Positions 10,251 through 19,818 of a DNA stretch of 64,000 nucleotides are shown piece after piece (position 1 is the first letter of the stretch; each line of letters begins with the position of its first letter). The stretch is taken from NCBI RefSeq assembly GCF_029227915.1, contig NC_079875.1:24235001-24299000 (forward strand), given 5' to 3'. The notes under the pieces are model-generated. The model did no database searches. It was not told the DNA's origin and saw only the letters and a list, made by a program, of their open reading frames with translations. Origin of the DNA: Hydractinia symbiolongicarpus. Taxonomy: Eukaryota; Cnidaria; Hydrozoa; Anthoathecata; Hydractiniidae. The position numbers and the translations under genes were made by a program.

Positions 10251-11043
10251 GCAAGAAAGTTTTTTGGGAAAATGTGTTACGCCTATCAGATGTCACGATT
10301 AATTTTTGATCTTTCATGGGAACTTTATCCATAAAATGTTGCAGGATTCTTTTTGCGTTAAGAGGGTAAAACAGGTTATAAAGTGTATTTTTATTTTTAA
10401 ATGTTACAAAATTTTCCACAAAGTAAAATTGTTTTAGGTGCATAGGATAACAACAGGTTGTTAACTGTCTGTTTGTTTGAACTGAAGTTAGGATAGTTTT
10501 TTAGAAATGGGTATTATGCCGAAACGTATGTGCGAAACAGTATAATACCTATACAAATCTCTCAGCCCAGTGTTAACAACAAGCTGTTACCTGTGTTTCT
10601 ATTTAACAGAAGTTGTGCTAATTTTTTGTTTGAAATGGTATTAAACCTATATGGATGTGCGACATTGTTTACCTATACTAAGCGCTCACCCTGGATTGAA
10701 ATTCACTTTTTAAGTTTTGCGAGAAACATTTTGAGAAATTCGCTAAGATGGCACAACAAACTATTTTTGAAGAAAATTATTATTTAAAAAATATATTACA
10801 CCTGAAACATATTACTGTTGTGTGTGCTTCACATAATTTATGATATACTGCATACTTGTACTAAAGCGCACAGTTTACAAAGCGTATAAATCCCTCTACG
10901 CCAGACGTTTAATGCCAGGTGTTATAGTTACTTGTGACTAAACCAGACATTTCAACGCCAGGTCGCCCTGCCTAGTTAGTAAAAAGACTGTGAGCATATA
11001 TAAGATGCACATGTATATAAAGTTTTTCATATATATATAATCA

Positions 11044-11112
11044 TGCCCTGTTGGTCTAATGGCTATGACACTCATGAAAATGAGAGATCCAGGTTCAAAC
11101 CCTGGACAGGGC
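11044..11112 (+). tRNA. tRNA-Glu-like pseudogene or SINE head
   Basis: This 69-base sequence has a perfect 7-bp acceptor (GCCCTGT with ACAGGGC) and a perfect 5-bp T stem (CCAGG/CCTGG) around TTCAAAC. Its D-arm, GGTCTAATGG, resembles eukaryotic tRNA-Glu. The anticodon arm is abnormal: ctcat pairs with atgag around a 4-base gaaa loop instead of a 7-base loop, so no usable anticodon can be assigned. More likely a pseudogene or retroposon head than a working tRNA. It is absent from the second RepB copy, though that copy has a deletion there. Confidence 0.5.
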
Positions 11113-11767
11113 TAGGAAAAACATAATTATGTTGCACTTACAACAACCAGGTAAATGTTTCACCTTTTTCGTGGACTTCTCTAATTACTTCTATATCTTG
11201 ACTTTTTAATGTTGTTGTCATTGGAACCAAGTTAACTTTTAATCTCAGATTTATTAAAAATTGATAGTTTTTTTGGCGTTATGACCGATTGTTTAAATAT
11301 TTGTATTGGCACATAATTCTGCTAACATGATTCACCGTATATATATTGACCGGATATAAATTTGAGAGCTTTGTTTGAGCTACTGAATTTGAAATATTTG
11401 CATCTCAATATTTTCTTTACTCCTGGATTAATATGATACATATCTTAGATATATTGAGTATACGAATCTTTGAGTTGTAGGGGGGATTCTCTATTAAGGT
11501 GCCTGCCCCTGCCTTGCCATTCCCTTGCCTTGCCTAACCCTGCTTTGCTGATTCCTCTTCCTGTTTCCTTGCCTGCCTTTGCCTACCCTTCCTATGCCTT
11601 TTCTGGTGCCTGGCTTCTATGCCCTTTCCTGTGCCTCTATGCCTTGCCTACCCCTGCCTTGCTGATTCCTCTTCCTGTTTCCTTGCCTGCCTTTGCCGTG
11701 CCCTTTCCTTGCCGTGCTTTGCCTTGGCAACCTCTCCGCAACACTTTCTATATTGATTTGTTGTGCA

Positions 11768-12082
11768 GAACTTGAAGTTCCTGCTGCAACTGCTAATTTT
11801 CACCATACAATTGATAGTAAGAAAATTGTTTCAGACCTGCTTGAGAACCCTGTTGTGCTTTGTAATTACAACAAAATAACATTACACTGAACCGAAAAAG
11901 TCACAAAAGAATTAGCAATGAACTTACTTGAGCATCTCATCATGCTTTATGTTCGTGTTCGTGTTATTTCATTTATGAAAGATAAATGTGAGCTGCACAA
12001 AATTGCATCAAAACAGAAAAAAGCTCGATCTCTACGCACTGAAATCAAGAAATCTTCAAGCAATCATTTAGATGGACATTGA
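11768..12082 (+). pseudogene. Transposase C-terminal fragment (P-like, uncertain family)
   Basis: One reading frame runs from 11768 to TGA at 12080-12082 with a single internal TGA at 11888-11890. Blocks such as LLENP, NLLEHL, LYVRVR and KKARSLRTEIKK align with the C-terminal part of the minus-strand remnant at 22457-23541 (MLENP, NLLEHM, FTKVRTFSYAKDI). The 5' side is cut by the end of RepB at 11742. A near-perfect palindrome, gctatttttatagc, follows at 12124-12137, as in the other two related remnants. A dead fragment of a DNA transposon; the superfamily is inferred only from neighbours and shared ends. Confidence 0.55.
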
Positions 12083-12123
12083 CACTAAGAGTCCAGAACA
12101 GTGACTATAAACCTGTTACAACT

Positions 12124-12137
12124 GCTATTTTTATAGC
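12124..12137. repeat. Palindrome after transposase fragment
   Basis: gctatttttatagc is self-complementary in its arms and lies 42 bp after the fragment's last stop. Related palindromes at 12327-12342 and 22407-22422 lie beyond the 3' ends of two minus-strand transposase remnants. Confidence 0.6.
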
Positions 12138-12326
12138 AACATATTTTAAAACAATATTATTTTGGCACATGGTATAATAAATAATTATGGAAGTCTACAA
12201 AAAGGTCCAGGTAGTGTATATAGGTTTTAGGTATTTCAAAATATTTTTTATTAATGTTTGTGTTAAGCAGAAATACAGTGCTTGTTCTTGCTTATTAAGC
12301 CAATTTAATGTTTTTTACAAATGTGT

Positions 12327-12342
12327 GGCTATAAAAATAACC
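12327..12342. repeat. Palindrome beyond the P transposase 3' end
   Basis: ggctataaaaataacc, flanked by ttttttacaaatgtgt, matches the context at 22400-22422. It lies about 30 bp beyond the stop of the minus-strand P transposase and is probably part of a shared 3' end. Confidence 0.55.
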
Positions 12343-12373
12343 GTTTTTAGTTTCTTCTTTCTTCCAAGTGTGT

Positions 12374-14737
12374 TTAATTGCTCTTACGGCATGGCACAGT
12401 TTCAATATCAATTTCATGACAGTTACCAGCTATGGGTCGGAAAATCTTTTGTGTTCTAATTGTGTTGTCGTTATAACCAAAATCACGGATTGATGGGTTA
12501 TCTTTCCTATGACCAATTGCACGTTGACGACCAAAGTAGTTTTCAAGGGGATGTTGACAAAATCTTTCTGTCAGAACTCCATTATTAATTAAATACTGGA
12601 TTAATTCAACAGTAGAATGGACAGTGATTTTGATTCCTTGATGTTGTACGGTTTAAGAAATGGTTTACGTTTAATTGCTGCTTCTTTGGTATTCTTGATG
12701 TTAAGACAGTCAAAAAATTGGTCGAACATATTACAATATTTGGCAGTTGCATTAGCTTCTGGTGGTCCATACAATTGAAGAGCGTTAAAGACAGATTCGC
12801 TTAACACTTGTGCTGCCAGATGTACATTCATGACTGAGTATGGTGTGAGCTTGATGTGGTCATTTGTTATTTTAGGAACAAGATGTAATCCACAGTCTAA
12901 GTCATCAAGGAATAACTTTGAAATATGGTTCCAGGTGATATAACTTCCATCATTCCACATACTTCTGGTACATCTTCCTGCAAGAGAATTACTCAGGCAA
13001 TTGCGGGCTGTTTTAATTAAGTGTGGTGGATCTGAGATGAAGTAGATGTACCGTTCCTCATCCGCCATAACATTCAAAGTGCGGTATGTTACGTCCACTC
13101 CTGCATTAATGCCAGCTACACGGGTCATGTTTAGGTGCAAAATTTGCAAATGAAAATTTTAAAGGATTTGCAATGCTTATCACAAGAAAAACTAAGACAT
13201 GAGATGCAATTTCATCAACCTTTTTCAACGCAACATAATTTAGATCAATATCACCAAGGTCAACAAAACCGATAAGATCACCATTATGCTTATCCCACAC
13301 AAGACTTTCTTGAATTTTCATTTCATCCATTAATAATATTGCATATTTCTCATGTGGTTGGAATTTGGAGACCATATTACACAATTCCTGGATAACGTCT
13401 TTGTTAAAACCTTCCTTTGGACGAATATAGTTCTTATAGTCCCTTAAACGACGTCTACTAGGGAGTACCAAGAAACCACTGTCTTTCTTATCGTCAACAC
13501 GAATCTCATCATAAAAGGCGGGGGATTTTGCAGCTAAACCCAAGCAGTAACGAATGATCATAGGATGATAGCGAACATCAGTTTTCGATGATGATGATAA
13601 ATATTTCTGCTGCTCTTCCCAAAAAAATTTCATGAATGGTGGTATCTTGCGATTAGTTGTTGACATAATTTTTATGAAATCATCACCAAGACTTTTTTGG
13701 ACTGGAACTGCACAAGTGGAAATTTCATCTTGCATTTTCTTTAACTCTTCCTTTAATTCTTTATTTTCCAACCGGTGATTTTGAAGGGTTTTTATGATTC
13801 GGTCTGGAGAAGTCATGGAAATTGGTGCTTTAAGTTTGGCAGGTGAAATTAAATTGTCCCTCTTCCTTTTCAAACTTAGGCTTTCTTTTGACTCCGACCT
13901 AACACATTCCAAGCATTTTTCAGAAGAAGGTGGAATAAGAACTATGCAATTTGGAGATCGATACCATTTGCTTTGATGAAGAGGTGCACTAGTACTATCC
14001 TTGATGTTAAATACTTTTGGAACACAGTGCTCAAGCCAGCTACCAGCAAAGTGGTCTGTCAAACCTGGGCATAATTTCAAATTCATAATTAATCTTGTTA
14101 AATATGTGATTGTAATAAGTTTTAGTGATTGAGAATAAATGTCGTGTTTAGCAGGAACAGACCATAATAAAACACGAACAGTAAAAACAAGATTATTATC
14201 AACATATATCTCATACTTTGGAACTGAGTGGATAGCATCATGACATGCAAAAGAAGCACAATCACTTGTATAGGTAAAACTCCAACCGACTAATTTCAAT
14301 AACTGAGTTTTAGAAATAAAATCTGTAAATTACTTGTACTGATCAGTAATGACATTTTCCACTGGTTCAATTTTTTTCTGCAAAATTGATTGTGCTGATT
14401 GACGAGGCTTAGAAGATGTGGAGGATGAAGGAAAACTTTTGATAGGAAGGTTTATTGTGGGGATAGCACCGGGAACAAGTGTGGTTCTGCTAGAGTGGTT
14501 ACGATTCATTTGATCTTCGCTGAAGTGCTTTTCACAAATATATATTTTCTTTCTGTGAATTCTATCCCTTAGAGCATGATCAACTTCCCTATCTCTTATC
14601 ACAACATCAACTAACTTTTCTCTCCACGACTTGTCAAATTGATTCTCACCAGCAGGAACTTTAAAAATAGATAGACCTTTATATTTAGCCCTTCGTGAAA
14701 CTGTGCAACCGTATATAGAGCAATTTTCGCCAGGCAT
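12374..14737 (-). pseudogene. P-element-type transposase with THAP domain
   Basis: Best start is the ATG at 14735-14737, just before the THAP zinc finger (MPGENCSIYGC, then CEKHF about 50 residues on, and VPGAIPTINLP matching the AVPTIF box). Next comes an unrecognised module (VGWSFTYTSDC... KYEIYVDN... LCPGL, about 13970-14290). A KR-rich stretch and a coiled coil (about 13740) follow, then the P core (FWEEQQKYL; ILLMDEMKI around 13330; GDLIGFVDLG). After that come SDPPHLIKTARN near 13040 and QHPLENYFGRQRAIG near 12520, and it ends with TAA at 12374-12376. It is broken by a TAA at 14330-14332, a frameshift near 13130 and another near 12615. The jump at 13130 also omits the part usually lying between the core and the PPHLIK motif, an apparent internal deletion. 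The protein would bind element ends and cut DNA; this copy is inactive. Confidence 0.85.
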
Positions 14738-14797
14738 GTTGAAAATAATTCTGTTTAAATGTTTGTTAATCCTATGTTGTTTACAGTAACTAACCAC

Positions 14798-15026
14798 TTA
14801 AATGCGCCATTTTTCAACACGAGCGTGCAGTCAAAGCACTGGGTACGAGGTATATTCTGCTAACAAAAACATAATCAATAGAGCCGCGCGATCACCAGAC
14901 TATCTCTCTTTCTTATGACTATGATATTACACACAGAAATACTGTGTATTGGAGGGTCACGTGACGAGACCTCCTCCGGGGCCATGTTCGTATCGCCGTC
15001 CCGGGGTCAGAAAAGATACAAGATGC
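14798..15026. other. Spacer between P transposase and Polinton
   Basis: No gene seen. It holds the presumed 5' end of the P-like element and ends near cctggggacgaggttg (15027-15042). That 16-mer also occurs at 4114-4129 and 7320-7335, and may mark a repeat edge or the Polinton boundary. Terminal inverted repeats of the Polinton were not found. Confidence 0.4.
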
Positions 15027-15051
15027 CCTGGGGACGAGGTTGAAGATACCT

Positions 15052-15255
15052 ATGCCATACGAAGGAGGCTTTTCCCAATACGAGAACCCCTACTCCACCT
15101 CAGGGTATGCGCAAATATGTCGTGAGTACGGTGCGGACCCCAACGCTTTGTACAAGTTCAAAGCCCTAGTGTCATCGTTGACAAATGGTAGATGGTGGCC
15201 GCAGATTGATGGGAATTGGGCCAAGTTTATCATCCCCACTAGCGCCGGGGCGTGA
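15052..15255 (+). CDS. Small Polinton protein, unknown
   Basis: A 67-codon frame from ATG 15052 (the upstream TTG at 15040 is less likely) to TGA. The product is rich in Tyr, Gly and Trp (for example NGRWWPQIDGNW) with no membrane segment, and I do not recognise it. Its base composition matches the rest of the element, and it is followed within about 12 bp by the next frame, so it may be one gene broken in two. Confidence 0.5.
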   Translation: MPYEGGFSQYENPYSTSGYAQICREYGADPNALYKFKALVSSLTNGRWWPQIDGNWAKFIIPTSAGA

Positions 15256-15266
15256 CATCGGAGGGC

Positions 15267-15807
15267 ATGATGAAGCTTAGCAAGAGTATTCGCGTTTACG
15301 TGATCTTGCTACTAGGATCCCAAGCGAGTACCAAGGCCTCAAACCTAGGCTATAACGCTGATAAATTCACGGCTAGACAGATCTTCCTGCAGAAATTCGA
15401 GGCCATGGTTCAACGTGAGGATAACATAGGTCAAGACATCACCGAGTTTCAAAAGGTGCTCCACGGTCGTGATGTCCAGCGTGTACATGCTCCCCTCCAA
15501 CATGGACCTCCGCATTGGAAAGATTGTAGGGTATAACAACAACGTTCTGATTGCGCCCTCTAACATAGGCGTGGGGGTGGAGCTAGACATGAATACCAAA
15601 GCCATGGGCCATGCTGTCAAGCATGGGGCATCCTTCACCACACCTCCGAGGCAGACTATCGAATCCTTGAAACATCAAGCACCAAGTCCTGAAATGGGGG
15701 TCATTACTAAGACCACCCTTGGCAAAGCTCAAACACATGATGATACCAAGGCTACCGTTATCACGGTGGGGATAGGACTGATCATCGCATATATTTGGTG
15801 GAAGTAA
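15267..15807 (+). pseudogene. Small Polinton protein with C-terminal membrane anchor
   Basis: Starts at tandem ATGs at 15267. The N-terminus is weakly hydrophobic (VYVILLLGSQ). The frame shifts near 15465 and continues to TAA at 15805-15807. The C-terminus is one membrane segment (VITVGIGLIIAYIWW) followed by a lysine. Antisense frames across it are shadows. A structural or membrane protein of the element is likely, but the exact role is unknown. Confidence 0.55.
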
Positions 15808-15910
15808 GTCTAATCTGTTGATCAACAAATTAGACGCGAATTTACGACCTTTTTCCCCTCTTGGCCCCGACGTAAGCCACAACAATACCCACAGCAGCAG
15901 CCAAGGCCAT

Positions 15911-17148
15911 TTATAAGTGCTTTGCCGCGAATTCCACAATCTTAGCCGCAACTCTGAAAAAGAACGAGACCACGCTGCCAATGATCCCTGTTAGCGCTGC
16001 ACCTGCTTTACCTGCTAGGTACTTCAAAAATCCCCCGAGTCTTTCAAGCTGTTTTTGGACGAAACCCTTGCCACCAGTACCTCCTCCAGTTGCAGCAGCT
16101 CTTCCGCCACCTCCTGTAACGGCGAGTACGATGGTGGATATGAGCAGACCGATAGCCGAGACGATATTCGCTATCGTCAAGCCTTGTTCCTTGAAGAGAA
16201 TCTTGAGTTTTTCCACTAGTGACGTGTCATCCCCTACGATCTTCATCAATGTCTCTTTGATATATAGCAGCTGTCTTTGAGTGTCGGATGATAGTAAACC
16301 GTGTGCTTTTGCCGTGGCCTCCTTTTGTTCCTGTGGTTGTTTAAGGTCTTCCTTGGCCTTGGCTATATCCCTGTCCCAGATAGCTAGCTGTTCCTCGGAT
16401 GCTCCAGGTGTGGCCTTTTTGCTCTCAACCCTCTTCACCTTGGCTTCTACTTGTCGATCTCACTGTCATAGAGAACCATCTTGCCTTTCAAGTGCTTGAG
16501 GTTACCACGTAACGTATGAAGCTCGCGGTTTAACCCTCTTCTTTCACGCTCTGTGATATCCCCGCCAAAGGAAGTATCTTCGACCAAGATCTCCGTGTTA
16601 TCGAGCACGTTCTCGAGTAGCGGCAACATTTCGATGTCATCAGCTTTGTCCTCGATATGAACAATCTTACCAATGAGGTTTTGGGCTGCTGCTTTACTGC
16701 CCTTGTTAGGTGTAACATAGTCGGAAAAACCTAAGGCCTTCAGACGCGTAGGTTCTAAGGCCGTCTCTATAGCTGTAATAGCTCTTAACTCACCGGTCGT
16801 AGTCGTAAGCACTATCTCTTTATAGACCCGCTCCCCCTTCGTCATCTGTCCAAAAACAACCTTTTTACCCTCATCAGCCCTAAAATAAGGATAATTTTTA
16901 TCGGCTGACAGCAATCCTAAATGCTTGCTAAGTTTAGCATAAAGATCGTCGACGGTTTTCTCTAAATTCTGTTCCCCCAGCCCCACATCCAATCGCCTAC
17001 GCGCACTTCCCTGCTGTTGTCCTTGCGTTATGCTGACATCAGGCTCTGGTCAAAGGATCTCGCTATCGATACTGAACTCCTCAGGCTCGTCCGAATTGTA
17101 TTCCTCTGGCGTAAAGTCATCTCCTTCATATATTGAATTAATCGGCAT
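15911..17148 (-). pseudogene. Minus-strand Polinton protein with Gly-rich membrane segments
   Basis: ATG at 17146-17148. An acidic N-terminus (EGDDFTPEEYNSDEPEEF) is followed by an in-frame TGA at 17050-17052. A soluble alpha/beta-looking region with a coiled-coil stretch comes next, then a frameshift near 16453. The C-terminus, from about 16190 down, has membrane segments (IVSAIGLLISTIVLAV and ALTGIIGSVVSFFF) separated by a Gly/Ala linker. It diverges from the capsid-like gene across a 29-bp gap, so the two probably share a promoter region. Size and layout suggest one of the variable Polinton proteins, possibly virion- or membrane-associated. No enzymatic motif is visible. Confidence 0.65.
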
Positions 17149-17177
17149 TTATTCAACCCACAATTGCCTACAAATAA

Positions 17178-18286
17178 ATGTACGGAACTATCTTAAATCC
17201 GCATAAGGAATTAAAGACAATGCTTGCTATGAAAGGCAAGAAACAGCGTGTTAAAGTCTCCCATGTCCCCAGCAAAGCCCTGGTTCAAAACCTTCGCATC
17301 AGTTTGAACGGTCACGAAATCCAGAACATTTCGGACTACAACACCCTGGCAGTGTATCGGGATCTGTGGCTGCCCAAATTTGAGCGTGAGAACAACCTAA
17401 TTTTAGAAGGCATAAATCCCAACGATGGTACAATCCGCGCTCTACAGGTAAAAGCTAGCGACCATGTAGGAAATAATGAAGAAAAAGTGATCGTGGCAGA
17501 TTACGGCAACACCTTTTGCATCCCACTGGGCAAGATGTTCAAACTCATTAGAGACTTGCCCTTCTACCAAGCAGGCTTACACGATAGGGTGCAGTTCGTA
17601 ATAAAGTCATTAAAGATACTGGTACGGCGGCTTCTGGAAGCACGGCAGCTAAGCCCGCTGATAGCGCTTATAAAATTACCAACATTTGCTTAGAGTTTGA
17701 TAAAGTGACAAACGAGGGTTTTAGCACTGATATGATGTCCAGATACTCGAGATTGGCCCTGCCCTACGAAAGGATCCTCCGCAGCAAAGTGGTGACCATG
17801 AAAAAGGCTGACACCTCCTACAACCTCCAGATCGACACTCCTGCCAAGTCTCCGAAAGGCGTCCTACTGTTGTTCGTAGACCCGGGGAAAGTGAAGGCCT
17901 ATAGCGGTGCCAACGAGGTCTTCTACAAACCCAAGATCGAAAAGATCTTGATCACTGTCGAGGGTGACCCGAATGAACTGTATAGCCAGGCCATGTTGCC
18001 GAAGGACCATTTTGAACAAGTCTTTGAACTTTTCGGATCCCACGATAGCGAAGTGACCATTGGACAGTTTTGTACAGAGCGGTATGCGTTGTTCATCGAT
18101 TTTCGCAGTAGTCCAGATCACAGTCTCCATGGTTCTAGCAGACCCTTGCAAAGGCTTAGCGATGGGATCACCTTGCAAATGACCAAGAAGGCGGATGGAA
18201 TTGGGGATATACGCTGCTACGTATACTTACTCCAAGATGCGCAGCTGAATATTCTAGATGGTAGATTTCACCGTGTGGGGTACTAA
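17178..18286 (+). pseudogene. Putative Polinton capsid protein (double jelly-roll type)
   Basis: ATG at 17178; about 370 codons if a frameshift near 17600 is bridged, ending TAA 18284-18286. The N-terminal part (LRISLNGHEI, YRDLWLPKFE) and C-terminal part (YALFIDFRSS, SLHGSSRPL, DAQLNILDGR) match my recollection of the capsid-like proteins found beside the integrase in cnidarian Polintons. Many beta-prone stretches and no membrane segment fit a jelly-roll protein. It is shorter than most double jelly-roll major capsid proteins, so a minor capsid protein is the alternative. It would form the shell of the proposed virion. One frameshift, otherwise well preserved. Confidence 0.6.
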
Positions 18287-18299
18287 AATAAATATATAC

Positions 18300-18698
18300 A
18301 TGGCAACAATTGACGTACTCGTGGCAGGTGCAGCGATTAACGCGTTGGCGTTTAGTGGCTCTAATTTTTTGTTCACCAAACTCAGTGGGCATGGTGAAGC
18401 AGAACGCAAAAGACGCGATAAAGCGATCGAACAATCACAAGATGCTCAAAGCCAATGGGTGCGCGGTAGACAAGCAAAAATCGATTGGTATAACCAGCAG
18501 CGAGAGCTTAAGCGCCAAGCTGGTGAAAGTTTAAAAGAGTTAGACGAAGGCATGCGAGAATACTATATCGCGACGATCGAGAAGGCTCCTAAGTTATCCG
18601 ACTTCTACACACCCGGCAATCAGCAACAAGACGGTGAGCTGGCGTTCATTGTAGGTTTCTTGGCTCTGCTGGGTTTCGCGGTGTACAAGTATATGTAA
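18300..18698 (+). CDS. Small Polinton protein with two terminal membrane segments
   Basis: Start chosen at ATG 18300, because the residues before it in the longer frame belong to the end of the capsid-like gene region. The 132 residues have a hydrophobic N-terminus (DVLVAGAAINALAFSG), a long charged, probably helical middle (EAERKRRDKAIEQ to LKELDEGMREYY), and a hydrophobic C-terminus (FIVGFLALLGFAVYKYM). It lies 13 bp after the capsid-like stop and 26 bp before the integrase start, on the same strand. It is intact, unlike its neighbours. Similar proteins occur in other cnidarian Polintons by recollection. Role unknown, probably structural. Confidence 0.7.
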   Translation: MATIDVLVAGAAINALAFSGSNFLFTKLSGHGEAERKRRDKAIEQSQDAQSQWVRGRQAKIDWYNQQRELKRQAGESLKELDEGMREYYIATIEKAPKLSDFYTPGNQQQDGELAFIVGFLALLGFAVYKYM

Positions 18699-18724
18699 GA
18701 ACATTCTTGACATGTATAATAAAC

Positions 18725-19727
18725 ATGTCAAAAGTAAAGCATGTTGTTACTCCCGAAGAAGTTGAAAAGTTAAGTCAAATCTACTACCAGCCCGAACATC
18801 TCTGGACTGGTCGAAAAGTTATCAAACTACTCACTGAGCAGAGTGGTCTCTCTAAAAAGCGAGTTATACATTGGCTGACTCGTCAACTCCTGTGGCTCAG
18901 ACATATCAAAGGCCCCAAGCGCATCAATTATCCACATTTCACCATCACGAAACCCAATGAGATGCATCAATTTGACTTGCTCTACATCCCCCATGACAAG
19001 CTGTATGGAAACACCTATAAATACATCCTCACAGGCATCGATGTACCTTCGCGCTACAAAGTGGCTAGGCCCCTGAGAACGAAGAAAGCCAGCGAAGTCG
19101 CTGATATGCTCAGGGAAATTTACAAGGAAGGACCTCTCCGTTATCCGAAGATCTTTCAGTGTGACAACAGAAGTGAGTTCAAGTCGTACGTGAGTAAGCT
19201 GCTAGAGACCAAGGGTGTTGAGATAAAACGTGCAACTACCAAATACCACCATACTTTCACGGCGTTCGTGGAGTCCTATAACAAGGTGCTCGCGCAGAGA
19301 CTGTTCAGACCTTAAGATGCGCAAGAGCTTACCTCTGACGAAACTAGTACCACATGGGTCAAACACTTGTACACTATCGTAAAAAGCATGAACAATACAA
19401 AGACTGCTGTGATCGACATGAAACCTTCAAAAGCCATCAACCTGGATGAAGTCCCGCTTATGAAAAGTGAGCAGCGCCCCGATGAAAAGCATCTGCCTGA
19501 GGATAGTCTTTACTTGTATCTCCTGCAGCCTGGAGAAGAGCATGGCGATCAAAAAAGACGCGCCACTGACGCCTGGTGGAGCAAGAAAACGTATAGGCTG
19601 GACCGTATCGTGACAGGTGCCCGTCTCTTCTACTATTTGGCAGATGGGCCAGAGTTTTGTGGCAGAGGAGTTGATGCTAGTACCCAAGGGTGTTGAAGTA
19701 CCTCCGGAGCATGTTAAAGAATGGTAA
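18725..19727 (+). pseudogene. Polinton retroviral-type integrase (DD35E)
   Basis: Start at ATG 18725. The catalytic triad is visible: Asp in HQFDLLY, Asp in FQCDNRSEF, and Glu in FVESYNK exactly 35 residues after the second Asp, the retroviral DD35E spacing. An N-terminal helical region (SKKRVIHWLTRQ) precedes the core. The C-terminal part (DAWWSKKTYRLDRIV, ARLFYYLADG) resembles the chromo/SH3-like tail of Polinton integrases. Breaks: TAA at 19313-19315 shortly after the catalytic Glu, and a frameshift near 19650; the frame ends with TAA at 19725-19727. It would insert the element into the genome. The catalytic core is still open, but the tail is lost. Confidence 0.88.
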
Positions 19728-19755
19728 ATTTCTCGAGTCCGATTGCCATTTCACT

Positions 19756-19818
19756 GGTTCCCCCACAGCGGGGGAACCGCTCCGTTGATATGTGTCGGTG
19801 GCACCGACACATATCAAC
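19756..19818. terminator. Paired strong hairpins between convergent Polinton genes
   Basis: Hairpin 1: ggttccccc (19756-19764) pairs with gggggaacc (19770-19778) across a 5-base loop. Hairpin 2: a perfect 16-bp stem (19784-19799 with 19803-19818) around a 3-base loop. They follow the integrase stop by about 30 bp, and the second overlaps the stop codon of the minus-strand BRO-like gene. The position between converging genes fits a two-way transcript end signal. Hairpin-marked 3' ends are known in some large DNA viruses; the role here is inference. Confidence 0.65.

Larger units (their letters stand above)
10060..11742. repeat. RepB dispersed repeat, longer copy
   Basis: Shares long blocks with 35100-35825: aataagagctttttat, catatactgctgtttgattt, gcacataatttatgatatac-like segments, and a final aatctttgagttgtaggggg. 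The second copy lacks about 10340-10735 and about 11000-11370. This copy ends with a CCTTGCC tract (11495-11733), then ctccgcaac at 11734-11742. A tRNA-like sequence sits inside it at 11044-11112. I see no protein-coding signal; the small ORFs within are chance. Confidence 0.65.

Noticed and set aside
10243-10787. ORFs in RepB
   Set aside because: They are not kept in the second RepB copy and show no domain.
15583-15981. 132-codon minus-strand ORF in the Polinton
   Set aside because: It overlaps the better-supported plus-strand membrane protein and the end of the minus-strand gene, and lacks features of its own.
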